64,000 bases of DNA, taken from assembly GCA_028023455.1 (NCBI GenBank), contig JAQFVV010006231.1, forward strand, positions 9,626,036 to 9,690,035, written 5' to 3'. The translations under genes were made by a program, and so were the position numbers. Below, one piece after another: positions 40,621-51,781 of the stretch (positions within the stretch are counted from its first letter, which is position 1; each line of letters starts with the position of its first letter). The notes under the pieces are model-generated. The model searched no databases and had not been told where the DNA came from. It was given only the letters and a program-made list of their open reading frames with translations. The stretch comes from Epiperipatus broadwayi (Eukaryota > Onychophora > Udeonychophora > Euonychophora > Peripatidae).

Positions 40621-41373
40621 AGACAATTTAATAAAATGCATTGTAAAAAATTGGGGGGGGGGTTAAAATAAGTAATGCAAAAAGAATATAGTCCTGAACA
40701 TATTGTAAAGGTAAAACTAATAACTGCAATAACACTGATTACATAGAGATTTCTAAGATATTTACATACCCATTTTAAGTCAGAAATTAATACCAATGCA
40801 AAACACTTGATTTTTTTAGCTTATTAGAATAAACATAAGTATTTCCATTTTTCTATTTATCATCATTCATAGTAGCTTGAATAAAAATGAATATCAGATA
40901 GTTGTAATTTATTAATCTCTACTCTCAGATCAATTTCTCATCTTTGCTTTTATCAATAAGGATTTAGAAGTCAGAATTGGAATGAATGAAGTTATGCATC
41001 TGTCAGTTATCTTTACTTCATTTAATCTGAAATGAAAAATTCCTAATGTTTTAAACCCAAGCCAATCTGTTAGCAAAGTATATAGAAATGAGATTAATTA
41101 AAAGTATAATTATTGGTCTGGTGTCAGATCCATAGAGATATATAAATGAATTTGACTGAACTAAAAATCTAGTTTTTTCCTTCAATTTCTGGCTATTAGT
41201 TTCAGTTAAAGAGTCATTTAATGTGGCTTGTGGATGCACTAGTTCCTGCCTTAAATTTCAGAATTCTTATTGATAAAGATAAAAAGTCAAACGGTGGTCT
41301 GAGGATGGAAAATAATAAACTGCACTTCCAATCTGACAAAAAATTATTACTCAAGTTTACAATAGATGGCGTT
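40621..41373. other. No assignable gene
   Basis: Contains 10 G at 40653-40662. The open plus-strand frame beginning at 41221 is mostly non-family sequence before it runs into the LINE tail at 41374. Confidence 0.45.
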
Positions 41374-41600
41374 AGAGTAGAGAAAGTGAATTATTGGTTT
41401 GTATGCTGGGTTTGGGAAAAGATAAGGGGATTTAAATATAAAGACTATAGAATTGACAAAGATTATGTTGTGGAAATGGGATGGAGAATATGGGAAAACT
41501 TAAAGTGTGGAATGGAAAATAAAGTGGCTAACAGGTTTATCTGGGTATAATTGCTGAGATATTCTTGACTTCGTTTAAGGAGAAACCACAGTACATCATA
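41374..41600 (+). mobile_element. LINE tail related to the family at 24915-26740
   Basis: This stretch aligns with 26459-26670: shared TATGCTGGGTTTGGGAAAA, GATATAAAG(G/A)CTATAGA, AATTGACAAAGAT and the GGAATGGAAgGTAA region. It is a second, 5'-truncated copy of the third LINE family's 3' part. The open frame 41221-41550 crosses its left boundary, so that frame is a fusion by chance. Confidence 0.7.
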
Positions 41601-42222
41601 TCACATCACTGCTGAAATTAAACTGCTTTGTCAAAAATTTAGAAAGTATAAATCAAAGTATTAAGTATTTTAATACTAGGTGAACAATTTTAAAAATAAT
41701 ATTTGTACCAGGCATAATAATATAATTTATCAGTGCTACTTTTTAATTTTTTATCTTTGTGATGTAAATATATACATATTAATTAATTTACTTTCTTTTA
41801 TCTAAATAACGTACAAAAAAAAAAGAAAGAAAGAAGAAGCAAACTCTGAGCATAATATATTACAATAATTAAGATATTTCTGAAACTAAAGTTACAAAGC
41901 CTCACAAAATTCATAAACTGGCACTCTGGGATGAGATGTTTTCAAACTTTAAAAAAAAATTAAAGTCAAAGCTTATACTGGTATCAAATAGTTTAAGGCT
42001 GCAGTGCAGTAGTGGGCACTGGATCTCAAGAACATTGATTATGGCCCTTCTCTGTCACTTCTGGTGCTTGAACATCTTACCAAATAATAAACCATTCAAT
42101 TATTATTATTATTACATATATATTGTATTGATTTTAACTTAAATTTAAGTTAAAATAACATTTAAAAAACCTATTATAAAGTTTTACATATGATAGAATC
42201 ATTTATGTGGGATATTTTAAAG
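41601..42222. other. No gene seen
   Basis: AT-rich with A runs; nothing recognised. Confidence 0.5.
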
Positions 42223-42440
42223 TATATATATTGCTTATAACACTCTATTCATACACACATTAATGCAACAAATTTTCTTAAAACTTCTTTATTTTCTTAT
42301 GGTTTCGATTGTCCAGCAGTCTTCATCAGAGCTGATGAAGACTGCTGGACAGTCGAAACCGTAAGAAAATAAAAAAGTTTTAAGAAAATTTGTTGCATTA
42401 ACGTGTATATGAATAGAGTGTTATAAGCAATATATATAAT
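42223..42440. repeat. 215-bp palindrome carrying hammerhead-like cores on both strands
   Basis: The two arms, about 108 bases each, are reverse complements with few mismatches and almost no spacer. On the plus strand CTGATGA (42332-42338) is followed by a stem GACTG-CTGGA-CAGTC (42340-42354) and GAAAC (42355-42359): the conserved pieces of a hammerhead ribozyme in order, with one extra A before the stem. On the minus strand the same set begins at CTGATGA (42329-42323) and ends GAAAC (42306-42302), with one stem mismatch (CAATC for CAGTC). Hammerheads of this layout are known at the termini of Penelope-like elements (established knowledge); cleavage here is not shown. Confidence 0.65.
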
Positions 42441-42759
42441 TATATGAAGATATGCAAAGAAAGTGAAGGAGAAGAATAAGAGAATATTTTAAAGAAGTGA
42501 GATAAGACATTTAATTTGGAATCCCCATTCAAATCGGGCTATCAGGTAATCATACTCTGAAAAAAAAAATTTTCTATTTGAAATTACTTTACAATTTATC
42601 AATAATATCTCATATATAAAATATTGTTTCCCTTACTTTATAATAATTATTAGATAAATGTTTTTAATTTTCTTCCTTAATTAAATTTTGAATTTCTATA
42701 AGCAACTTTACACATGAACTATAGAATTGGCATGCATTCCTCCATCAATAAATGTTTTA
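42441..42759. other. No gene seen
   Basis: AT-rich; nothing recognised. Confidence 0.5.
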
Positions 42760-43085
42760 AAAGCACAGTGGTTAGTGGTCCACCTATGCTTAGAGCTTAT
42801 TCTTCAAATAAACCAATTTTTATTGACTGGCCTAAATTAGGGCTTGAACATATTATGAGTTTGATCTTTAAATTAACAAATTACTTGCACAAGTTATTTA
42901 TAAATCACAGGGAAGAGAAAGTATCTTATTTTAAACTACTTGCAATACTAAATGTTATTAGTTTGGTTATTTATAATTTGCCAATTTAATTAAATATCAA
43001 ACTCACAATCAGATAAAGTTTTAATTTAGGCAATAAAAAATAGATTTATTTAAAGAATACTCTAAGCATAGGTGGATCCCATCTA
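42760..43085. repeat. Dispersed repeat related to the 320-bp array, inverted halves
   Basis: Plus-strand AAGCACAGTGGTTAGTGGTC, CACCTATGCTTAGAGCTTATT, AATAAACCAA and GATCTTTAAATTAAC parallel words in the tandem unit at 53715-54470 (CACAGTGTTT, CACCCATATTTAGAGCTTATT, GATCTTTAAATTAGC). At 43040-43085 the CCACCTATGCTTAGAGTATT part recurs in reverse orientation, making a foldback of about 320 bp. The open frame 42714-42989 is incidental. Confidence 0.65.
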
Positions 43086-44392
43086 TGTTTTTAAAACGTT
43101 TATTGACAGAGGAGTGCATGTTAATTCTTTAGCATGTGTGAAGACTTCCGCCTCCACAATATTACATATATAATGTTAATTTTCACTTCATTATATATCA
43201 ATACTTTTACGCACTTATATGCGTATGCTTGATGAAATAAAAAATATATTTCCTTTCCTCTTGATAAAATCATTAATTATATAAGTAACATTAATATTTA
43301 ATCAGTATTATAAAATTTAAACAAATTGATAAAATACTAAAAACATCCATTTTTTTTTTTTAAAAAAAAAAAGCACGGACGATATCAGGTTTCCAAAAAA
43401 AAAAAAACTTTTATATCAAAAATGATCAACTTTTAGCAGTCCACCTCATTCTCTTCGTTTTTCTTTACGATAATAGATATGTGGATAAACAATTAAAATA
43501 ATAAACCTTTAAGGAAATGATGTTATTTCTGAGAGTTTATTTATTTAAAAAAAAATACATCTTGTTTATTAAGAAGAATTAGCATAATGATATGCTAAGA
43601 GATTAAAATGATTTTAATCTTCGCCCTCTACTGGACATAATCAGCAATAAATTAATAAATTATTTTTGTTTACAAAATACTTTACATCCTAATAATTAAT
43701 CTAAGCTGTTTACACATATATTTATTAAAATTATCTCATTGTTTATTTTTTAATAAAGTAGAATAAACAAGAGAGAAAAACATTTTACTTTTATTAACTT
43801 CACAACATTTTTCATTTATTAATTTCGAAACTATCAGCATAATTTTAAATGTAATTTTATTTGACATACCTATGTTTTATAGCATCATTTAGAATAATAA
43901 TTAATAAGACTAAATTAATCAAATATTGACACTTAAAATTCACATCTATTTTCCATAAATTATCACTTAACGATAATTAAAAATAAAAAAATAAAAATAA
44001 AACGAAAAAAACCCCAACCTTTATTTTTATAAATGGAATCTGATAAAATATATTCAAATTTAATTTTTAATAATTTGTATATTTATTTTTAATAGTTTGA
44101 TTTTATGGTAAAAAGGATGTCAAATTAAAATACATATTGACACAAATATAAATTTGTCTCATTTATATTTAGGTGTTGTTAAATTCATCAAAAAAAAAAA
44201 AAAGGATGTGTGTACACACACGCTGCTTGCAATAATTTGGTGATATTTGATATTTTTATGCAAAGATTTTATTTTTTAAGAATGCCTTTAAAAAAAATCC
44301 ATCAGGATAAAATCTGGAGAATGCAAAGAGTATTTAAATAATCTCTTACATTTAATGCATAAGTTTGAAAAAATCTTATACAGGTAAATTTT
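43086..44392. other. No gene seen
   Basis: AT-rich, homopolymers at 43351-43372 and 44190-44203. No recognisable element. Confidence 0.5.
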
Positions 44393-47300
44393 ACTATGAC
44401 AATCATCATCATCATCAACCATTATCAATCCACTGCAGGATGAAGGTCTCTTCAAATTCAATCCATCTTTTCCTATCTTCAGCTTCTCTTCTCCACACCA
44501 CCCCTGCACACTTTCTTATTTCATCCATCCATCTCACATGTGGTCTTTTTCTGGGTCTTTTACAATCTCTTGGAATCCAGTTCAAAATTTCAATTGTCCA
44601 TCTATTATCATCTCTTTTAGCAATATGCCCAGCCCAACTCCACTTCAGTCTTTTAATTTTTTCAATGAGGTCAGTAACACCTGTTTGTTCTCTTACCCAT
44701 ACATTGCATTTTCGCTCTCTTCTTGTTACTACCAACATGCATCTCTCCATACTTCTTTGAGTGGTCTGAAGTCTCTGTATTGCTCTTCTATTAAGTGTCC
44801 AAGTCTCAGATCCATAAGTAAGAACTGGTAAAACACATTTGTTAAAAACCTTCCTTTTCAAACACATAGGCATATTTCCTTTTAATATCAAGTTATTTCT
44901 ACCAAAAGCACTACAACCAAGTTTAATTATATGATTAATTTCATTATGTTTCCATCTGTATTAATAATCTGACCAAGGTATTTGTAACTGTTAACTTCTT
45001 CTAACTCATCATAATCAATCTATTTTCATATTTTGAGAAAATCTATTAAACATTACTTTAGTTTTTTTAACATTTATCTTTAGTCCTACTTTCATCTGAT
45101 AACTCCTGCAACATTTCTTGTAGCTCTAAAGCATTATTTGCAAAAACAACTACATCATCTGCGAAATCTAAATGACTTAAATAATCTGCATTTACTTTCA
45201 CTCCTTTAGCTTCCCATTTTAATCCACAAAATACTTCTTGCAGCACTGCTGTAAAAAGTTTTGGAGATATGGAGTCACCCTTTCTTACACTCTTTTCAAT
45301 GTTGATTTTCCTACCATCATTATGTAGTCTAATTGTTGCTGTTGCATTTTTATAAATATTCTTTAAAATATGACAATATCTTGGATCTACACCTTGATGA
45401 TCCAATGCTTTAATTACTGAAGAAATGTTTATAGAATCAAATGCCTTTTTATAATCTACAAATCCTAAGCATAATGGCAACTCATATTCATTTGTCCTTT
45501 CTATAACTTCTCTCAGTACCTGGATATGATCTACTGTACGAAAACCACTTTTAAATCCAGCTTGTTCTCTTGGTTGGTGGAAATCCAGTGTTTTCTTTAG
45601 ACGAGTTGTAATTATCTTAGTAAAAATTTTGTATAAAACTGATAAAAGACTGATAGGTCTGTAATTTCTAATATATTCTTTATCACCTTTTTTAAATACT
45701 AATATTAATACTGCATTCTTCCAATCATCTGGTACATCTTTATCATTTAGACATTTGGTATATAACTTTGCTAAAAAAATTTCTATTTCTTCACCTGCTT
45801 CTTTTAATATATCAATTATAATTCCATCACTACCTGGAGCCTTCCCTTTCTTCATAAATTTAATTGCATGTCTCACTTCCACATTCAAAATTCTGGGCAA
45901 TTCATTTCATGATGTCATCTCTCTTTTTAGTAATATTACCATCTTTTTTTCTTACTGAAGATATAAATTTCCTACCAATACCTAAATGTTGTTTTACACT
46001 CTTTAGACTTTTATTCTCTTCTACAGCTTTCCTTGCTAGTTCACAATTATACTTTCTTATATCATTTTCAACTCTTTTCCGCACCATTTTACAAAATTCA
46101 AGATATTCAATCTTCTTTAATGCATCATTGTTGTATATCCTCATATTCCTTCTTTTCGTCATAAATTCTCTAGTCTCAGTAGAAATTTTATTGGTCAATT
46201 GCTGCTTTTTTCTATCAGCTATTTTTGTTGCAGTTTTTAAAAGTGTATCAGTTATTTTCCTATTAATGTCATTTAAATCTGAATCATGTTCAAAATCTAC
46301 TAATACTTGAAACCGATTTGTAAGTTCTAATTTAAATTCATTATAATGTTTCTGAAGATTAGTAATATCAACTGTAAATATTGGATTTTCTTAATAATTT
46401 TTGTCTCTCTAGTTTTGCATTAACATTTATCTTACATCTTACTAATCGATGATCACTTCCTGTGTTAAATTTATTAAGAACATTACAATCTTGAAATATG
46501 TATTTTCTGTTAGTCAAAATATAATCCAATTCTGCTGTACCTTCATTTGGATGTTTCCATGTCCATTTCCTTTTAACATTTTTCTCAAAAAAAGAATTCA
46601 TAATATAAAGTTCTTCTTTTTCTGCAAACTCCACAAGTCTATGTCCTCTCTCATTTCTATTACCATAACCAAAATTACCTACATCATTTTCATCTTTCAT
46701 TTGTTTACCAATTCTAGCATTAAAGTCTCCCATAACATTTTAAAAATGTTGTTTACTCTGATCAAAAGCCTTTTGTACATCCATATAAAAATCTTCTACT
46801 ACTTCATCACTATGAGAACTTGTTGGGGCATAAACCTGAATTATCTGCATTTGGTATCTGCTATTAAGTTGTAAAACTAATCTTGCCACTCTGTCTGATA
46901 CAACATCAATCTCCACAATGTTATTCTTCCATTTTTTATTTATAATGAATCCTACTCCACTTGTATTTCCAATATTTGTGCCTTTATAGTAGAGTATATG
47001 CCCACTTTTTAAATCAATTGTTTCTTCACCTTTTCTTCCTACTTCACAAAGTCCAATAATGTCCCATTTAATATAAGACAGTTCTTCTTCTAACTCTTAC
47101 AATCTTCCTTCACTTGAAAGTGATTTGCAGTTGTAAGTACCTAAATAAAAAATCATCATCAAATAACAGCCTGAGTCTGCAATCAGGGAATTCTTAGTAC
47201 CCTTCGCCTTCGGCCACCAATTGCTGCCTTGGTTGGTGAATTTACAGCCTCCTGGGAATAAGGCCATGATTTATTTTTGTCTGTCATGATTGTATATATT

Positions 47301-47553
47301 GGAAAAAACATTCTTAAACTCAGAAGTAAAAAGCCAATAAACTCACCACACTGGCTAATGCGGGTTGGTGAGCAGCCCATCCATGTTCGTATGCTATATG
47401 AATAATCACATAGTAATAACAGCTGCAACAACAAGAACGTATGGAGTGGACATTAGGAATTTGCCCTGCTCGGTTCCTTTAAGGCCTCCAAGCGGAATCA
47501 AAGGGTCTCATTTCAGTTAACAGCAAACTCCTTTCTGCAGCCACTATGACAAT
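44393..47553 (-). mobile_element. Near full-length RTE retrotransposon with 11-bp target-site duplication
   Basis: The element occupies 44404-47542 on the minus strand and is flanked by ACTATGACAAT at 44393-44403 and 47543-47553. Its 5' end (GGCTGCAGAAAGGAG) is the same base as that of the neighbour copy ending at 50989, so both are complete at the 5' side. The 3' end carries a (TGA) tail. Its leader lacks about 90 bases present in the neighbour. Endonuclease and RT domains are in the same order as in the better copy. Insertion is in the same orientation as liprin-alpha. Confidence 0.92.
44415..47160 (-). pseudogene. RTE endonuclease/reverse transcriptase ORF, disrupted
   Basis: The frame starts at ATG 47160 (LGTYNCKSLSSEGRL) and would end at TGA 44415 after QWIDNG. 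Visible parts: GVGFIINKKWKNN, QVYAPTSSHSDE, VMGDFNARIG (46700s), DYILTNRK, TGSDHRLVRCK; RT at 45067-45900 with CLGFVDYKKAFDSI, VRKGDSISPKLF, and intact HLDFADDVVVF; C-terminal part 44415-44891 with LPVLTYGSETWTLNRRAIQR and HVRWMDEIRKCAG. Lesions include GRL-stop-ELEEEL (TAA where the neighbour has CAA, near 47099), a stop in QHF-NVMGD near 46740, and a frame break between 45067 and 44891. The Q of VRQGD is K. Inactive. Confidence 0.88.
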
Positions 47554-47692
47554 AATAGGGGATATTTTATATAGGTGAAAATAAATTTCAACACCATTCC
47601 GAAATGTTTCATAAATGTATAAGATTCATAATTTCTGAAATGAATTAAAATGAGTCGTACTAAAAGCATTTTTACTGATGTCCTTATATATA
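47543..47692. other. 150-bp spacer between the two RTE elements
   Basis: This holds the right target-site copy of the first element and then AT-rich sequence up to the second element's 3' (TGA) tail. The two elements are therefore separate insertions and not a tandem unit. Confidence 0.7.
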
Positions 47693-50600
47693 TCATCATC
47701 AATCAACAACCACTATCAATCCACTGCAGGATGAAGGTCTCTCCAAGTTTAATCCATCTTCTCCGATCTTTATCTTCTCTTCTCCACAACACCCCTGCAC
47801 ATTTTCTTATTTCATCCATCCATATCACATGTGGTCTCTTTCTGGGTCTTTTACAATCTCTTGGAATCCAGTTTAAAATTTCAATTGTCGATCTATTATC
47901 ATCTCTTCTAGCAATATGTCCAGCCCAACTCCATTTCAATCTTTTAATTTTTTCAATAAGGTCAGTAACACCTGTTTGTTGTCTTACCCATAATTGCGTT
48001 TTCAATCTCTTCTTGTTACTCCCAACATACATCTCTCCACACTCCTTTGAGTGGTCTGAAGTCTCTGTATTGCTCTTCCATTAAGTGTCCAAGTCTCAGA
48101 TCCATAAGTAAGAACTGGTAAAACACATTTGTTAAAAACCATCCTTTTCAAACACATAGGCATATTTCCTTTTAGTATCAAGTTATTTCTACCAAAAGCA
48201 CTCCAACCAAGTTTAATTCTATGATTAATTTCCTCCATTATGTTTCCATCTGTATTAATAATCTGACCAAGGTATTTGTAACTGTTAACTTCTTCTAATT
48301 CTTCATAATCAATCTTTATTTTCATATTTTGAGCAAATCGATTAAACATTTCTTTAGTCTTTTTAACATTTATCATTAGTCCTACTTTTCTACTTTCATC
48401 TGCTAACTCCTGCAACATTTCCTGCAGCTCTGAAGCATTATTTGCAAAAACAACTACATCATCTGCGAAATCTAAATGACTTAAATACTCTCCATTTACT
48501 TTCACTCCTTTAGTTTCCCATTTTAATCCACAAAATACTTCTTGCAGCACTGCTGTAAAAAGTTTTGGAGATATGGAGTCACCTTGTCTTACACCTTTCT
48601 CAATGTTGATTTTTCCAGTATCATTATGTAATCTAATTGTTGCTGTTGCATTTTTATAAATATTCTTTAAAATATGACAATATCCTGGATCTATACCTTG
48701 ATGATCCAATGCTTTAATCACTGAAGAAATGTGTATAGAATCGAATGCCTTTTCATAATCTACAAATCCAAAACATAATGACAACTCATATTCGTTTGAC
48801 CTTTCTATGACTTCTCTCAATACCTGGATATGATCTATTGTACTAAAACCACTTTTAAATCCAGCTTGTTCTCTTGGTTGGTGGAAATCCAAAGTTCTCT
48901 GTAGACGAGTTGTAATTATCTTGGTAAAATTTTTATATAAAACTGATAAAAGGCTGATAGATCTGTAATTTCTAATATCTTCTTTATCACCTTTTTTAAA
49001 TATTAATATTATTACTGCATTCTTCCAATCTTCCGGTACATCTTTATCATTTAGACATTTGGTATATAACTTTGCTAAAATTGTTTCTATTTCTTCACCT
49101 GCTTCTTTTAATATATCAATTATAATTCCATCATTTCCTGGAGCCTTTCCTTTCTTCATACACTTAATTGCATGTCTCACTTCTTCATTTAAAATTCTGG
49201 GCAATTCGGATGATGTAATAGATATAGGAGGTACTTGTTCTTTATTACTATATAATTCTTGATAAAAATCTTCTACCAATTTCATGATGTAATCTCTCTT
49301 TTTAGTAATAATTCCATCTTTTTTTCTTATTGCAGATATAAATTTCCTACCAATACCAAAATGTTGTTTAACATTTTTGAGACTTTTATTTTCTTCTACA
49401 GCTTTCCTTGCTATTTCACAGTTATACTTTCTTATATCATTTTCAACTCTTTTCCGTACCATTTTACAAAATTCGAGATATTCAATTCTTTTTAATACAT
49501 CATTTTTGTATATCTTCATATTCCTTCTTTTCTTCATAAATTCTCTAGTCTCAGTAGAAATTTTATTAGTCAATTGCTGCTTTTTTCTACCAGCTATGTT
49601 TGTTGCAGTTTTTAAAAGTGTATCAGTTATTTTCATATTAATTTCATTCAAATCTGAATCATGTTCAAAATCTCCTAACACTTGAAACCTATTTGTAAGT
49701 TCTAATTTAAATTCATTAGAATGTTTCTGAAGATTAGGAATATCAACTGTAAATTTTGTTTTTCTTAATAATTTTTGTCTCTCTAGTTTTACATTAACAC
49801 GTAACTTACACCTTACTAATCGATGATCACTTCCTGTGTTAAATTTATTAAGAACATTACAATCTTGAAATATGTATTTTCTGTTAGTCAAAATATAGTC
49901 CAATTCTGCTGTATCTTCATTTGGCTGCTTCCATGTCCATTTTCTTTTATCATTTTTCTCAAAAAAATGAATTCATAATATAAAGTTTTTCTTTTTCTGG
50001 AAACTCCACAAGTCTATGTCCTCTCTCATTTCTATTACCATAACCAAAATTACCTACAGAAATTTCATCTTTCATTTGTCTACCAATTCTAGCATTAAAG
50101 TCTCCCATAACAATTTTAAAATGTTGTTTACTCTGATCAAAAGCCTTTTGTACATCCATATAAAAATCTTCTACTACTTCATCACTATGAGAACTTGTTG
50201 GGGCATAAACCTGAATTATCTGCATTTGGTATCTGCTATTAAGTTGTATAACTAATCTTGCCACTCTGTCCGATACACCATCAATCTCCACAATATTGTT
50301 CTTCCACTTTTTATTTATAATGAATCCTACTCCACTTGTATTTCCAATATGTGTGCCTTTATAATGGAGTATATGTCCACTTTTTAAATCAATTGTTTCT
50401 TCTCCTTTTCTTCTAACTTCACAAAGTCCAATAATGTCCCATTTAATATAAGACAGTTCTTCTTCTAATTCTTGCAATCTTCCTTCACTTGAAAGTGATC
50501 TGCAGTTGTAAGTACCTAAATAAAAAGTTGTCATCAAATGACAGCCTGGGTCCGCAATCAGGGGATTCTTAGCACCCTCCGCCTTCGGCCACCAACCGCT

Positions 50601-50989
50601 GCCTTGGTTGGTGACTTTACAGTCTCCTGGGAATAAGGATCATGCTTTATTTTTGTCTGTCATAATTGTATATATGTATTGGAAAAATATTTATAATTTA
50701 CACAAACCTTCATTCTGCCTTATCAGGCACTGAGAAGAAAGACCATGGTATTTCTTGATCTTAAACTTAGAGGCAAAAAGCCAATAAACTCACCACACTG
50801 GCTAATGCATGTTGGTGAGCAGCCCATCCATGTTCGTATACTATATGAATAATCACATAGTAATAACAGCTGCAACGACAAGAACGTATGGAGTGGACAT
50901 TAGGAATTTGCCCTGCTCGGTTCCTTTAAGCCCTCCAAGAGGAATCAAAGGGTCTCCTTTCAGTTAATAGCAAACTCCTTTCTGCAGCC
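47693..50989 (-). mobile_element. Full-length, best-preserved RTE retrotransposon
   Basis: A 3.3-kb RTE element, 5' end GGCTGCAGAAAGGAG at 50989 and 3' (TGATGA) tail at about 47693-47702. The flanks are TATATAT-rich on both sides (CTTATATATAT left, CCTATATATATAT right), so the target duplication is consistent but not provable. The leader is about 450 bases, followed by one long ORF with endonuclease and RT. It is the reference copy for the fragments at 6763, 27590, 38880, 44404 and 62786. It lies in sense orientation with liprin-alpha. Confidence 0.93.
47703..50537 (-). pseudogene. RTE ORF: AP endonuclease + reverse transcriptase, three lesions
   Basis: About 945 codons from ATG 50537. Endonuclease: TYNCRSL, GLCEVRRKG with the catalytic E, QVYAPTS, VMGDFNARIG, RNERGHRL, LDYILTNRK, NTGSDHRLV, all APE-type blocks. 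RT: AIKCMKKGKAPGNDGII, NYRSISLLSVLYKNF, EQAGFKSGF, FGFVDYEKAFDSI, VRQGDSISPKLF, HLDFADDVVVF (catalytic FADD intact), KYLGQIINTDG; then the C-terminal LPVLTYGSETWTLNGRAIQR and RPRKRPHVIWMDEIRKCAG. Lesions: a 1-base insertion in the A-rich tract near 49964 (other copy AAAAAAAGAATTC, here AAAAAAATGAATTC); CGA to TGA in the RRDRKR block near 48012; and a 1-base deletion a few codons later. Length is typical of RTE. Likely fairly recent. Confidence 0.92.
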
Positions 50990-51559
50990 TATATATATAT
51001 ATGGTTGAATTGAGTAATCTTTGATTAAGTATTTACCAAACATTTACGGTTTCTTTCTTGAATAAAAAAAAAATACCATACTACATACAATAACTGCGAG
51101 AATTAATATCTTTAATTTTTTTTTACAAACTGGATTACTCAAAAAAAAAAAAAATAATAACTGCGAGAATTAATATCTTTAATTTTTTTTTACAAACTGG
51201 ATTACTCAAAAAACAAAAAATTCATAAAAAGCAGTGAGGCTCCGAAGATATTAGTGAAAAGAACTCAGTATTTTAAATTAGTGCAGATATAACTTAAAAA
51301 AAAAAACCGGTTGATGATATATTATGTATTTATTGCATCCAAAAAGTTGATTAGAGAAATAATGTAGGACTAAATGGATCAATTGAATTACTAAAACAAA
51401 TGCGAATAGAGGATATCAATAACAATGTCTATATTATGGTAAAAAAAAAAAACAACTAAAAATATTATTATCTAGAAATTAAATCATAATCTAAAAAATG
51501 GATGTGCCTTGATAACTTGAACAAAGTTTTTTTTTTATCAATTGCATCCTGTTTTCGTT
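50990..51559. repeat. 67-bp two-copy tandem repeat in AT-rich DNA
   Basis: AACTGCGAGAATTAATATCT through CAAACTGGATTACTC occurs at about 51092-51140 and again at 51159-51207. The copies are almost identical, separated by an A run that varies in length, suggesting a recent duplication. The rest of the interval shows no gene. Confidence 0.8.
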
Positions 51560-51781
51560 TTATAATGAGGTCAAGATTATTTCAAATTGTGAAAGATCTT
51601 CAAGGAGAGTTTTGCCTGTTTTAAATAATAAATGTTGGAAATTATCTATTGATGGTCTGCTTATAGATTTATACATACAGTTATTATAAGCCAATAAGTT
51701 CTGTCTTATATAATTATCAACTTCTTGTATATGATATAATGATCTGAGAATAGTGCGAGAATCAGCAAGAACTAATTGCAT
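51560..51781 (-). CDS. Unassigned open frame, 73 codons
   Basis: The minus-strand frame reads MQLVLADSRTILRSLYHIQE, VDNYIRQNLLAYNNCMYKS, ISRPSIDNFQHLLFKTGKTL, LEDLSQFEIILTSL and stop. Composition is protein-like: mixed charges, no homopolymers, a helical pattern. I do not recognise it. No acceptor immediately precedes it and no donor follows, so a liprin exon is unlikely. It could be the end of a transposon protein. Its ATG has no support as a true start. Confidence 0.3.
   Translation of the reverse strand: MQLVLADSRTILRSLYHIQEVDNYIRQNLLAYNNCMYKSISRPSIDNFQHLLFKTGKTLLEDLSQFEIILTSL

Noticed and set aside
41221-41550. Plus-strand 109-codon frame as a gene
   Set aside because: Its second half is a LINE tail homologous to 26459-26670 and the first half has no homology, so the frame is a chance fusion.
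42714-42989. Plus-strand 91-codon frame
   Set aside because: It falls entirely within a dispersed repeat related to the 320-bp array; copies elsewhere do not keep the frame open.
44365-44760. Plus-strand frames of 97-148 codons over the RTE copies (also 45864-46310, 46449-46874, 47650-48084, 49377-49685, 62825-63142)
   Set aside because: All are antisense shadows of the RTE ORF, repeated in every copy because the underlying sequence is repeated.
47183-47434. 83-codon minus-strand frame in the RTE leader as a separate ORF1
   Set aside because: The neighbouring copy does not keep this frame and the family's single ORF starts downstream; it is leader sequence.
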